A stretch of 64,000 bases of DNA from Ignavibacteriaceae bacterium. GTDB lineage: Bacteria > Bacteroidota > Ignavibacteria > Ignavibacteriales > Ignavibacteriaceae. The stretch covers positions 1 through 64,000 of the forward strand of contig JABWCL010000033.1 in assembly GCA_013360295.1 (NCBI GenBank), given 5' to 3'. The notes under the pieces are model-generated. The model was not told the DNA's origin, did no database searches, and worked only from the letters and a program-made list of their open reading frames with translations. Positions 1 to 8,019 of the stretch are shown here, in pieces (position 1 is the first letter of the stretch; each line of letters opens with the position of its first letter). A program made the translations under genes and the position numbers.

Positions 1-92
1 CCGCAGCATTTAAAAAGATAAAGGCGCGGTTTGCGCCGCGCCTCTTTCATTTAAGTTCTGATCCGGTATTTACTTAAGCAGCATAAGCTTTC
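1..92. repeat. 92-base direct repeat, copy A
   Basis: Bases 1-92 are identical to 2360-2451. The unit covers the last codons and stop of the 70-1563 gene plus its terminator hairpin. The identity stops at base 93, where the two genes diverge. Because the window begins exactly where the match begins, the repeat may extend further left or may mark a sequence-assembly boundary. Confidence 0.95.
12..43 (-). terminator. Rho-independent terminator of the 70-1563 gene
   Basis: An 8-bp GC-rich stem, AGGCGCGG at 22-29 and CCGCGCCT at 36-43, closes a 6-base loop. Read on the minus strand it lies 27 bases past the stop codon and is followed by a T-rich run. Confidence 0.85.
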
Positions 93-1563
93 TTGTCTGT
101 ACAAAACTCCCAGCCTGCAATTTATAAAGATATACTCCGCTGGCTAGTTTTGAAGCATCTAAACTTACTTCATGATAACCCGGGGGTTTATCTTCATTTA
201 CAAGTTGAGCAACCTCGTTGCCAAGCATATCATATACAAACAGCTGCACCCTCCCCCCGGCCTTTAAGCGATAAGCAATAACCGTAGAAGTATTAAACGG
301 ATTTGGGAAATTAGCAAATAATGCATTTTCTTCTTTATTTTCCTCGTTCGATACACCCGTTGGGTTTACAACGAAGTAATACAATGAACCTGAATTAGAG
401 AGCCCTCTCTTATCCTGCGGGGAGCCAACTTGAAATTTATTACCCGAGAAATCCACATACTGACCAAACGCCTGGCCAAACAGGTGGTCGGTTGGTTTCA
501 GCGAGAGTACCGGGATATCGGTGCCCGTGCTTAGTTTATATAGAAATGCATAACCGTCTGCCTGAACATCACCGCCACCCAGCGCCCCTACGAACAGCGT
601 ATCGCTCCTGAGTTTAATTGAATTGCCAAATCCCCGGATTGACCTTACAGGTGCGGATAACTTCCGCCGGAGTTTAAAGGGCGGAAAACTATCATATATG
701 TAAACCAGGCCGGTATAATCATCCGGTGCGCCAATCCCGCCTGGTGCGCTGATTATGAGCTGCGATTCATTGGTGGCTATTTCAGTTCCATACATTGTGC
801 TGTTCGCAGGGGTATCAGGTAAAAGCGTCGTGATGTAGGTTAACGTCCCTCCAGAATCTCGGAATATATCTACTGCACCGACGAATAGCGCAATATCCTG
901 CGCTTGCGGGGCGCCCACAAAGAGATACCCGTTGTTCAGACTAACCGCAGCACCAAAATTCTCAGCTTTTTGGGGAACCCGTCTGAACAGCACTGTATCC
1001 TCTACTAGGGTAGAATCAGTTACGGTAAATGCCATCACCGCTCCGCTATACATCGTTTGTGTATAAAAGGCGGTTCTTGATCCAATAACTAATCTGGCCC
1101 CCTTTTTATCAATGTCACTCCCGAAATAACGAGCTCTGGGATAGTTGCTAATAATTCTTCCCAGATATCTTAACGAATCGCCCTCCGGTTTATAACAATA
1201 AACCGCTCCTCTATCTGCCGTACTACCGTTTGCCGAATCGCGCACCGCAGATATATATACAATATCATCAATAAAATGTATCCAGAACCCAAAAAATGCG
1301 TTGGCATGTCTGGTAGGGGGTATTATTATCCTAGGTGAGGACTGAAGAGAGTTTGAGTTAAAGAGAAATGCCGCCCCGGTGTTCTCTCCGTACTTATCAT
1401 ATTGGGGCGAACCGGCAATAAAAAGGTTATTGACAAATACCGGTGACACCCCAAAAAAATCGTTCTCGTGTGCCGGGTTCAGCCGGAATTTATACTGCTG
1501 TATTACCTGAGCATAATAGTTCCCGGTCAACAGAAAAAGGATTAGTATAGCAATCAGTCGCAT
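70..1563 (-). CDS. Secreted FG-GAP-like repeat protein with T9SS type A sorting domain
   Basis: A 497-aa exported protein. Residues 1-19 form a signal peptide ending at a YAQ cleavage site. The middle is made of repeated segments with GAAFLF, GAVYCY, GAVMAF and GLVYIYD strands, which resemble FG-GAP/beta-propeller blades found in extracellular adhesion or binding proteins. Residues from about 410 form a type IX secretion sorting domain, with NFPNPFN, YDMLGNEV, SGVYLYKLQAG and a basic end RKLMLLK. The protein is therefore expected to cross the outer membrane and be attached to the surface or released. No catalytic motif was seen, so the ligand is unknown. The gene ends in copy A of the 92-base repeat. 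The next gene upstream (1587-1979) points the same way, 23 bases away, and could be cotranscribed. Confidence 0.85.
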   Translation of the reverse strand: MRLIAILILFLLTGNYYAQVIQQYKFRLNPAHENDFFGVSPVFVNNLFIAGSPQYDKYGENTGAAFLFNSNSLQSSPRIIIPPTRHANAFFGFWIHFIDDIVYISAVRDSANGSTADRGAVYCYKPEGDSLRYLGRIISNYPRARYFGSDIDKKGARLVIGSRTAFYTQTMYSGAVMAFTVTDSTLVEDTVLFRRVPQKAENFGAAVSLNNGYLFVGAPQAQDIALFVGAVDIFRDSGGTLTYITTLLPDTPANSTMYGTEIATNESQLIISAPGGIGAPDDYTGLVYIYDSFPPFKLRRKLSAPVRSIRGFGNSIKLRSDTLFVGALGGGDVQADGYAFLYKLSTGTDIPVLSLKPTDHLFGQAFGQYVDFSGNKFQVGSPQDKRGLSNSGSLYYFVVNPTGVSNEENKEENALFANFPNPFNTSTVIAYRLKAGGRVQLFVYDMLGNEVAQLVNEDKPPGYHEVSLDASKLASGVYLYKLQAGSFVQTRKLMLLK

Positions 1564-1586
1564 ATAATTCTTAACTTAGATTACAA

Positions 1587-1979
1587 CTACCTGGCGATGA
1601 CAAAACGAGAAAAGTATTTCTCACTTCCGGCAATTAACTTATAGAAGTATACTCCTGGTCTTAAATCTCCGCAGTCAACCTTAAGATAATGCTCTCCTGT
1701 TGAATATTCTTTAGTTCCGAATTTCTTCAAAAGTGAGTTCCCCTGAATGCTTATATCTTTGGTACTGTAATTACGGGGAGCAATGGCAGAATGGGCACAT
1801 ACAGTCGCCAAATTAGCATATGTGCCACTGAGTCTGATCGGAGAATTTGAATTCGGAACTTCGTATAGAACAAACTTGGTAACTTTAGAGGATGTAGAGT
1901 TAAAGGTTTGGAAACACAATTCCACCTCTGGTGCTTGTTCCTGGGAGAAACCGTTAGAGGGGCAAAAAACGAAAATCAT
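1587..1979 (-). CDS. Small secreted T9SS-type protein, signal peptide out of frame
   Basis: This 130-aa frame ends in a short T9SS-like tail: GVYFYKLIAGSEKYFSRFVIAR shows the usual GVYFYKL...F pattern. Its own first ATG at 1979 has no ribosome binding site and leaves only half a signal peptide (MIFVFCPSNGFSQ). An excellent start lies 40 bases upstream in another frame: an ATG at 2017-2019 preceded by AGGAT, encoding MLLLKRSVIYI. A (TA)7 tract lies between them. One more TA unit, or two fewer, would join the halves into a complete signal peptide ending at a FSQ cleavage site. As written, the protein is probably made poorly or not exported. The function of the mature part is unknown. Confidence 0.6.
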   Translation of the reverse strand: MIFVFCPSNGFSQEQAPEVELCFQTFNSTSSKVTKFVLYEVPNSNSPIRLSGTYANLATVCAHSAIAPRNYSTKDISIQGNSLLKKFGTKEYSTGEHYLKVDCGDLRPGVYFYKLIAGSEKYFSRFVIAR

Positions 1980-1982
1980 TGT

Positions 1983-1996
1983 TATATATATATATA
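1983..1996. repeat. (TA)7 dinucleotide tract inside a signal-peptide coding region
   Basis: Seven TA units sit between a well-placed ATG at 2017-2019 (minus strand, with an AGGAT ribosome binding site) and the long reading frame starting at 1979. The offset is 40 bases, so the two are out of phase; eight or five TA units would put them in phase. Such tracts change length by polymerase slippage. Confidence 0.85.
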
Positions 1997-2019
1997 ACGG
2001 ATCTTTTCAGCAGTAACAT

Positions 2020-2359
2020 AAGTATATCCTTTTTTATTTATTTATTGTTTTCCGCTTTATCAGCGGCTTTATAAACGCTTTTTAAGCATAGATAAAGAGA
2101 ACAATGGAACAGACTGCATTTTATCTCCTGAAAAATAATAAAATTGCATTCCAAAAGCAATTGCGAAAAAATCATTCTTTACAGCAAATTTATCTCCCAC
2201 TTATCACCCGATATTTGCCGGGATTCTTCGCGGCGGTAAATTTATTCTCAATTATGGCAACCCTTATATTGATCTCCGCCTTTTTAGTTTCCTTAACCCG
2301 GCAGCAGAATGTCTTCAGCCATTTGCGTCATTGCATCAATTTATTTATCTCTGATAATT
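2020..2359. other. Intergenic region between two minus-strand T9SS genes
   Basis: About 340 AT-rich bases. On the minus strand the segment next to 2019 has the ribosome binding site AGGAT (2026-2030) and a small hairpin CCGCT/AGCGG at about 2051-2065, probably in the 5' leader of the small secreted gene. A hydrophobic open frame exists on the plus strand but runs into the repeat and terminator, and is not considered a gene. Confidence 0.5.
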
Positions 2360-2451
2360 CCGCAGCATTTAAAAAGATAAAGGCGCGGTTTGCGCCGCGC
2401 CTCTTTCATTTAAGTTCTGATCCGGTATTTACTTAAGCAGCATAAGCTTTC
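2360..2451. repeat. 92-base direct repeat, copy B
   Basis: Identical to bases 1-92. It overlaps the last 14 codons of the amylase gene, in a frame different from that used by the gene at 70-1563, and carries the same terminator. Confidence 0.95.
2371..2402 (-). terminator. Rho-independent terminator of the amylase gene
   Basis: The same hairpin as at 12-43: stem arms 2381-2388 and 2395-2402, followed on the minus strand by a T-rich run. Confidence 0.85.
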
Positions 2452-5214
2452 AGCATCAAAGGTTACTTCATACAATCCCGCGGCTTTTTCACCTTTCGCA
2501 AGTTCCGCTATTTCATTGCCAAGCATATCATATATTTTCAGCGATACTTCTCCCGCTGCCGGCAAACTGTATAAAATCACGGTCGAAGGATTAAACGGAT
2601 TCGGGTAATTCTGGAATAACTTGTAATCAGCGACGGTAATGTCCGCGTATTCCTCCTCAATACCGGTCAATAATCCCGGTTCAGGTGCAGGCAGGCGCGA
2701 GGATGTATATAGCTTGAACTCACCGGGCTGAAGATAAATATTTGCCGCTGTGTTAGACACATTAATACTGTCCGCGTTAAAGTAGTCATACCACCAGCCT
2801 GTTGACTGGAAGTTCGGTTGTATGTTTGCACCCACAACATCAAAATTACCGAGCACGACCGCGTTCATTGAACCGTGATTAAGATGAATCCGTTTCATCG
2901 CGCTATTAGCTGCAATTGTAAAATTATCCGTCTTGAAAACCGGATAAGTTTTTTTAAGATTTATAAGTGTTGACCACGTGCGATACACTTTCGCGCGCCT
3001 TGCATCGAGGGCATAATCCCACCGGATTGGTTTTTTATCCGTGCGGCTCGCGCTTGTGCCGGTAGGATAGTTTATCGAAAAATCATATCCCAGTTCTCCA
3101 AACTGCCAGATCATCTTAGGGCCGGGAATCGTGAAGAAGAATGCCCCCGTCAGCTTAACCCTGTTCAATGCCTGCGCAAGCTGCTTAATATTATAGTTAC
3201 CGGCAGAATTTCCATACTGAAGGTTTTTATACATCACCCTTTCTTCATCGTGGCTTTCCATATACCCGATGACGTGAGGATTGTTCCACCCTCTGTTCTT
3301 GTAAGAAATCCAGGAGAAATCTGATTTACCGTTATCGTGATAGCCCATAGCCGCCTCGCTGTAAGCGTGATTATGATTTCCCCAAAGCATCATTCCGTAA
3401 TTGGCGAGCACGGTTTCTTCGCTGTTATCCGCGAAGTGTTCAAGGATAACATATGAACCCGGCGCGACCTCCCACATCCTGTCAGCTATTCTCTTCAGGA
3501 TGTTAATTCTGGACTGGTCATACTGCCCCCACGCTCCGACGTTTCCAAGAGTATAATTCTGAGTAAAACCTTTGCTCAGGTCAAAACGGTAACCGTCAAC
3601 TTTATACTCAGTAACCCAGAACTGCACTACTCTGTCAACAAAATCCTTGGTTGCCTGACTCTCGTGGTTGAAATCATAGCCGACATTATAATCGTGTTTC
3701 GGCGATTGATTGAACCAGGGATTGTTCGCGGCCGGGCGGTTGTTTGCCGCATCCCAGTACTGGCGTACCATCGAGGAGTTGCCAAAAGAATGATTAAGTG
3801 TAATGTCAAGGACAACAGCTATACCATTCTGATGGCACTCATCAATAAATTTCTTAAGCATATTTTTATTGCCATAATACTTATCGGGCGCGAAATAAAA
3901 TATTGCATTGTATCCCCAGCTCTCATTCCCTTCGAACTCGTGTATCGGCATTAGCTGTATGGCATTAACACCGAGGCGCTTGAGGTATCCGAGCGTATCA
4001 AGTATTGACTGGTATGTATGCGCGTTCGAAAAATCCCTGAGCAGCAGTTCATATATAACCAGGTCGGTTTTCTGGGGGCGGTTGAAATTGGGAACCTGCC
4101 AGTTATATGCTGCCTGGGCTGTTTGCAGCACGCTAACCAGGTGAGTTGTTTTTCCTGTCGGGTATGGTTTAAGATTCGGGTAAGTAATACTTTGAATGTA
4201 TTTGTCATTCCACGGATCAAGAATTTTCTCCGTATATGGATCCGCCAGCCTGAGTGAGCCGTCAACAAAATACTGATAAGCATATTCAGTCCCCGGCGCG
4301 AGATTATTAATTTCTACCCACAACCGTTTCCCGTCACTTGTTCTTTTCATATAATGAGCCGGATCAACTTCCCAGTTATTAAAGTCGCCGATCACGTAAC
4401 CAAACTGTTTTTCCGGGGCGTAAAGAACAAGGGTCGCGGAAGTAACACTGGTATAATTTATGCCATCCTTGATTCCCACGGGGAGGTCCTGCGTAGCAAC
4501 CGCCGGCCTTACAACAAAATAAACTGAATCTGCCTTATACTGAGCCGAGGAATTTGTTGCCGCGGCGCGTATGTATTTTTTTCCGGTGGTGGTCGCGGTA
4601 TAATTGACTGTTAGCGTAGTGTTGGTTGTCTGATTTATAAGCTGATTATCAACATATATGGCAAGATTATTTGAGCCGGTGGAAACAGCAGTGATCTGTA
4701 TAGTTTCCCCGTTTGTCATAATTATCGGACGGTTCTCAGGAAGCGTAATCGCAACATTCAGCCCGCCTGTGGCAAGAGGCATATAAATGTCTCCCCCCTC
4801 GGCAGTCTTAGCTTCCCGGTAAGGTGAGGTAGCGCTTCTGAAAACAAAGGCAACCTGCAGTATGGTCTCTGAACCCGGTACTCCATAGAATGAGCGGACA
4901 CTCGGTTTTATCTTGAATTCATATAAGTCCGTGCCGATCCTTGTAAGTTTAGTCTCGGGAGTATTTACTCCCCAGTTTGTTTTAACGTATTTCCAGTCAG
5001 AGCCGGAAGAGCTTAAGTTTGTTATAACTCCGGTATGGGCATAAACATCCCCGGTATAACCCATCAATCCCTGGTTCCCCAACGCCGCGTTAAAAATGAT
5101 CGTAACAGAGTCGGTGTGAGTGGGGAAATAGGGATTCCAGGTAATAAGCTGCGAGTATCCCGTGATACCAAAAAGAACAAATAGCAGCAAAAATTTTTTA
5201 ATATTTTTCATCAT
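2410..5214 (-). CDS. Secreted GH13 alpha-amylase family enzyme with damaged T9SS signal
   Basis: A 934-aa secreted glycoside hydrolase expected to act on alpha-1,4-glucans outside the cell. The order is: signal peptide (about 1-21, ending GYSQ), an N-terminal beta-rich module, a CBM48/E-set-like region (about 250-330, with VIGDFNNWE), then the GH13 barrel (about 365-760). The conserved barrel motifs are all present: DITLNH, DGYRFDLSKG with the nucleophile Asp near 543, ILEHFAD with the acid/base Glu near 592, and ESHDEER near 654. The C-terminus starts as a T9SS sorting domain (YPNPFNPSTV, YDMLGNEIAEL) but stops making sense after FDAESL and ends CCLSKYRIRT. About 20 residues seen at the end of the 70-1563 protein are missing. 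A deletion at a short GAAAGC homology, combined with a frame change, explains this. Catalysis should be intact but anchoring by T9SS may fail. Confidence 0.88.
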   Translation of the reverse strand: MMKNIKKFLLLFVLFGITGYSQLITWNPYFPTHTDSVTIIFNAALGNQGLMGYTGDVYAHTGVITNLSSSGSDWKYVKTNWGVNTPETKLTRIGTDLYEFKIKPSVRSFYGVPGSETILQVAFVFRSATSPYREAKTAEGGDIYMPLATGGLNVAITLPENRPIIMTNGETIQITAVSTGSNNLAIYVDNQLINQTTNTTLTVNYTATTTGKKYIRAAATNSSAQYKADSVYFVVRPAVATQDLPVGIKDGINYTSVTSATLVLYAPEKQFGYVIGDFNNWEVDPAHYMKRTSDGKRLWVEINNLAPGTEYAYQYFVDGSLRLADPYTEKILDPWNDKYIQSITYPNLKPYPTGKTTHLVSVLQTAQAAYNWQVPNFNRPQKTDLVIYELLLRDFSNAHTYQSILDTLGYLKRLGVNAIQLMPIHEFEGNESWGYNAIFYFAPDKYYGNKNMLKKFIDECHQNGIAVVLDITLNHSFGNSSMVRQYWDAANNRPAANNPWFNQSPKHDYNVGYDFNHESQATKDFVDRVVQFWVTEYKVDGYRFDLSKGFTQNYTLGNVGAWGQYDQSRINILKRIADRMWEVAPGSYVILEHFADNSEETVLANYGMMLWGNHNHAYSEAAMGYHDNGKSDFSWISYKNRGWNNPHVIGYMESHDEERVMYKNLQYGNSAGNYNIKQLAQALNRVKLTGAFFFTIPGPKMIWQFGELGYDFSINYPTGTSASRTDKKPIRWDYALDARRAKVYRTWSTLINLKKTYPVFKTDNFTIAANSAMKRIHLNHGSMNAVVLGNFDVVGANIQPNFQSTGWWYDYFNADSINVSNTAANIYLQPGEFKLYTSSRLPAPEPGLLTGIEEEYADITVADYKLFQNYPNPFNPSTVILYSLPAAGEVSLKIYDMLGNEIAELAKGEKAAGLYEVTFDAESLCCLSKYRIRT

Positions 5215-5296
5215 TCAACTTTCCTATTATGGCCTGAACTATTAAGATAATCATTTAGGTTTTGTAATAAAATTCATATTGGTTTCACCGTACCGG

Positions 5297-5722
5297 TCAT
5301 TTCATACCTGTAAATTGCAGGACGATTTCCCTGCGCCTCGCCCTGTTGTCAAAATCAATAAAAATCACCTGCTGCCAGGTCCCGAGCAGCAGCCTCCCCC
5401 CCGAAAAGGGAACTGTAAGAGACGGCCCCTGAAGCGCAGCCCTCAGGTGCGAGTGCCCGTTTCCGTCGTGCCAGGTGTTATCGTGTTCGTAATCCGCTTT
5501 TGACGTAATTAGCCGCTCCATAAGCCGGGGATAGTCCTTAAGCAGCCCCGGTTCGTACTCGATGGTTGTCACCGCGGCGGTGGACCCTACCACAAATATC
5601 AAAACATTTCCCTCCCTCATTCCGGTTCCGTTAAGTTCTTTTTCAATATCCTCTGTGATATCAATAATATCCGTATTGCCTGAAGTGGATTTAATTATTC
5701 TGGTTGTTTTTATCTCTGTCAT
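5297..5722 (-). CDS. yjbQ: YjbQ family protein (UPF0047)
   Basis: A 141-aa cytoplasmic protein that matches the YjbQ/UPF0047 family over its full usual length. Recognisable segments are STAAVTTIEYEPGLL, the metal-site region DYEHDNTWHDGNGHSHLRAAL (His and Asp cluster near residues 78-92) and the end GTWQQVIFIDFDNRARRREI. Family members show weak thiamine-phosphate synthase activity and their physiological role is unsettled. It is transcribed divergently from the muramidase gene at 5861. The amylase gene downstream is separated by 82 bases and reads in the same direction. Confidence 0.88.
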   Translation of the reverse strand: MTEIKTTRIIKSTSGNTDIIDITEDIEKELNGTGMREGNVLIFVVGSTAAVTTIEYEPGLLKDYPRLMERLITSKADYEHDNTWHDGNGHSHLRAALQGPSLTVPFSGGRLLLGTWQQVIFIDFDNRARRREIVLQFTGMK

Positions 5723-5794
5723 TTCTTTGCCGAAATTAATCTGAATTAAAATATAAATATACTCATCACCGCAATGACGGGAATAAATTTTCCC

Positions 5795-5817
5795 GAACCG
5801 TTCAGTGAACCGTTCAC
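5795..5817. promoter_or_regulatory. GAACCGTTCA direct repeat with dyad between divergent genes
   Basis: GAACCGTTCA occurs at 5795-5804 and again at 5807-5816. The second copy forms a perfect dyad GTGAAC-C-GTTCAC at 5805-5817. It lies in the 138-base gap between yjbQ (minus) and the muramidase gene (plus), a natural place for an operator. No binding protein is known from the sequence. Confidence 0.35.
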
Positions 5818-5860
5818 TTGACCGTGCATCCCTGTTTTTGTTTCTTTGGAGTAAAAAAAT

Positions 5861-6496
5861 ATGAAACCACTATTAACAAATGACCAGATAAAGTCAGCCG
5901 CTTTCCGTCTGAATTGCGAACCCGAAGCCCTGGAAGCCGTAATATTAACCGAATCCAACGGCAATGGATTTCTGCCGGACGGCAAACCTAAGATATTGTA
6001 TGAGCCTTTTGTTTTTGGCAGGCTTACAAAAGGGCGTTATAACGGAGTTAAGCTCAGATTCAATAATATTCTTTTTCCACTGTCGCTTACGGGGAAATGG
6101 GTCAGGACTCTTGCGATGTACGGACCGGAAAGTATTCAGCATATTAAACTCGCGGAAGCGGTTAAACTAGACAGAGACTCTGCATATAAGGCCTGTTCGT
6201 GGGGTAAATTCCAGATCCTGGGATTGAATTATGAGTTATGCGGATACAGTGCGTTAGAAGAATTCGTAACTGATATGTGTCTTTCCGAGGAAAAGCACCT
6301 TGAGGCATTTATAAACTATGTTCTTTCCATGGGACTCGATGTTCTATTACGGAAGAAGGACTGGAAAGGTTTTGCCGTTAAGTATAACGGAAGTTTTCAG
6401 CGCCTCAATAACTACAGCGGGAAACTTTTGGACCATTACAATAGGCTAAAAAAAGCAGGGGATGAGCATCGTGATAAAGCGCTGAGTGGGGCTTAA
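5861..6496 (+). CDS. N-acetylmuramidase family protein (phage endolysin type, DUF3380)
   Basis: A 211-aa protein with the layout of N-acetylmuramidases (PF11860): VILTESNGNGF with the likely catalytic Glu31, ILYEPFVFGRLT, SWGKFQILGLNYELCGY, and a C-terminal KYNGSFQRLNNYSGKLLDHY. Members cleave the glycan strand of peptidoglycan and are common as phage lysins or tailocin components. No signal peptide or membrane segment is visible, so release would need a holin or lysis, and no holin gene is adjacent. GGAG just upstream of the ATG supports the start. It stands alone between non-phage genes and may be a domesticated phage gene. Confidence 0.85.
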   Translation: MKPLLTNDQIKSAAFRLNCEPEALEAVILTESNGNGFLPDGKPKILYEPFVFGRLTKGRYNGVKLRFNNILFPLSLTGKWVRTLAMYGPESIQHIKLAEAVKLDRDSAYKACSWGKFQILGLNYELCGYSALEEFVTDMCLSEEKHLEAFINYVLSMGLDVLLRKKDWKGFAVKYNGSFQRLNNYSGKLLDHYNRLKKAGDEHRDKALSGA

Positions 6497-6637
6497 GCCG
6501 CTGAACGCATATAAAATTATTTTGCCGCTTATCATATAAAATTCACGATTAAATAGTAAATTCATATAATAGTAACGTAAATAATTTTAACCGGTAGAAC
6601 CATTAAAAGAATTTTAAATAATCTCCATAAAATATAT

Positions 6638-7708
6638 ATGAGCGAACTGAGTTATTCCGACATTGAGAAGCTCATTAAAAAAGACGCGCCCGGAATATAC
6701 CAGTATTATCTGAGCGAAGTGAAACCGCGCGGCATACACCGGAGCCGGTTCACCCTTCCATTCTATATGGCAAAAGATCTTTTTATGGTCTTCCTGATGA
6801 AACTTACACCGCTGCGAAGGCTTTTTTACACAGCCGCTCTCGTACTCTTTCTCTACTCAATGTGGGTTAACCACTGGAACCTCGCATTTCTTTCATTTCT
6901 AATGTTCAATGTGCTTCTTGCGTTTGAACTGGCGGATAAACTGACAGCAAAGGATGAACTTGATACCGCAAGGCGCATTCAGATGAACCTTATGCCGACG
7001 CTCCCGGCTCGGATAAATGACTTTGAGACGGTCTGCCACGCCGAAACAGCCAAAGACGTCGGAGGTGATTACTGCAATTTCATTCAAGCGGCAAACGGAC
7101 ATAAAGATTTTATAATGATCGGCGACATCTCCGGTAAAGGAATGAGCGCGGCTCTTCATATGGTTCAGATGCACACAATCGTTAATCATCTTTCGAAAGA
7201 AGTGAATGATTCGGGGGAACTGCTGAAGGGTTTGAACAAAGAAGCTGTGGGGATACTTGGGAAAGAAGGATTTTTCACGGCATCAGTTCTTACACTTAGT
7301 GAGACCCCGGTTGTAAACATCCGCCGCGCGGGACACCTACCGGTTATCCATTATTCAGTAGCTGAAAACACCGTAAAGGAGATCAAGCCTGCCGGTATCG
7401 GATTAGGCCTGGCGGCAAACGGAATTTTTGACCGGACTCTGGAATCGCTTGATATAGAAGTCGGAAGCGGAGATATCATACTCCTTTATACAGACGGAAT
7501 CTCCGAAGCTATGAGCATAAATAAAGAAATGTTCGGTTCGCAAAGGTTAATAGAGATAATCTCAAAGAACAGCCACAAATCCCTGACAGAAATTAAAAAC
7601 CGTATTATCCACGCGGTAAAAACATTTTCCGAAAACGACACGTTCGAAGACGACCTAACGATGATACTGCTGAGATATCTGCCGGAGGATGGAAGTAAAA
7701 AGGGGTGA
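6638..7708 (+). CDS. Membrane-linked PP2C/SpoIIE-type serine phosphatase
   Basis: A 356-aa signalling protein. Two membrane segments lie at about residues 68-100 (LFYTAALVLFLYSMW and the following hydrophobic stretch), followed by a short linker helix (DELDTARRIQMNLMP), typical of RsbU/SpoIIE-type phosphatases. The metal-binding motifs are present: GGDYCNF, IGDISGKGMSAAL, LLYTDGISEA and the C-terminal EDDLTMILLRY. It should dephosphorylate a phosphoserine on an anti-sigma-factor-antagonist-like partner, or act in a related partner-switching path; no such partner is encoded nearby. It has no sensor domain apart from the membrane part. It is 141 bases after the muramidase gene and probably has its own promoter. 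Confidence 0.88.
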   Translation: MSELSYSDIEKLIKKDAPGIYQYYLSEVKPRGIHRSRFTLPFYMAKDLFMVFLMKLTPLRRLFYTAALVLFLYSMWVNHWNLAFLSFLMFNVLLAFELADKLTAKDELDTARRIQMNLMPTLPARINDFETVCHAETAKDVGGDYCNFIQAANGHKDFIMIGDISGKGMSAALHMVQMHTIVNHLSKEVNDSGELLKGLNKEAVGILGKEGFFTASVLTLSETPVVNIRRAGHLPVIHYSVAENTVKEIKPAGIGLGLAANGIFDRTLESLDIEVGSGDIILLYTDGISEAMSINKEMFGSQRLIEIISKNSHKSLTEIKNRIIHAVKTFSENDTFEDDLTMILLRYLPEDGSKKG

Positions 7709-8019
7709 GTATTTTAGAATTTAAAGTTAAGAGTTAAAAATTAAAAGTTAATACAACTTTCACTCCTCCGATTATTACACTTCTCCCAAAAGGTAATTAA
7801 GATACACGGTTTCACAGAAGGTTGCGAAGTACAGGGTTGTCGTAACAAGGAGCTTTTTGGCCTGTATTCAATAATTCCAGAGACGCAAGCACATATGCTA
7901 TGCAGTCACGATTTTTTTTCCTCATAAAAGCAGGAAAAGCTTGGATAGTTTTTTATTCCACTGATTTTCCCCTCTTCCCCTAGATTTTTCCGTTTATAAA
8001 CACGTCTCAAAATAATCTA
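7709..8019. other. Intergenic region with AGTTAAAAGTTAA-type repeat
   Basis: About 310 bases between the convergent phosphatase and ATPase genes. Bases 7721-7753 are a run of short TTAA-centred units (AGTTAAGAGTTAAAAATTAA), the same family seen at 12565, 12937, 15353 and 52916. No gene or clear terminator was recognised in the rest. Confidence 0.5.

Noticed and set aside
2104-2436. 110-residue plus-strand open frame with a hydrophobic segment
   Set aside because: It runs through the 92-base repeat and the terminator hairpin and ends inside the amylase gene on the other strand; no ribosome binding site or family match.
5861-6496. Prophage at the muramidase gene
   Set aside because: No capsid, tail, integrase or holin genes lie nearby; the neighbours are ordinary chromosomal genes.
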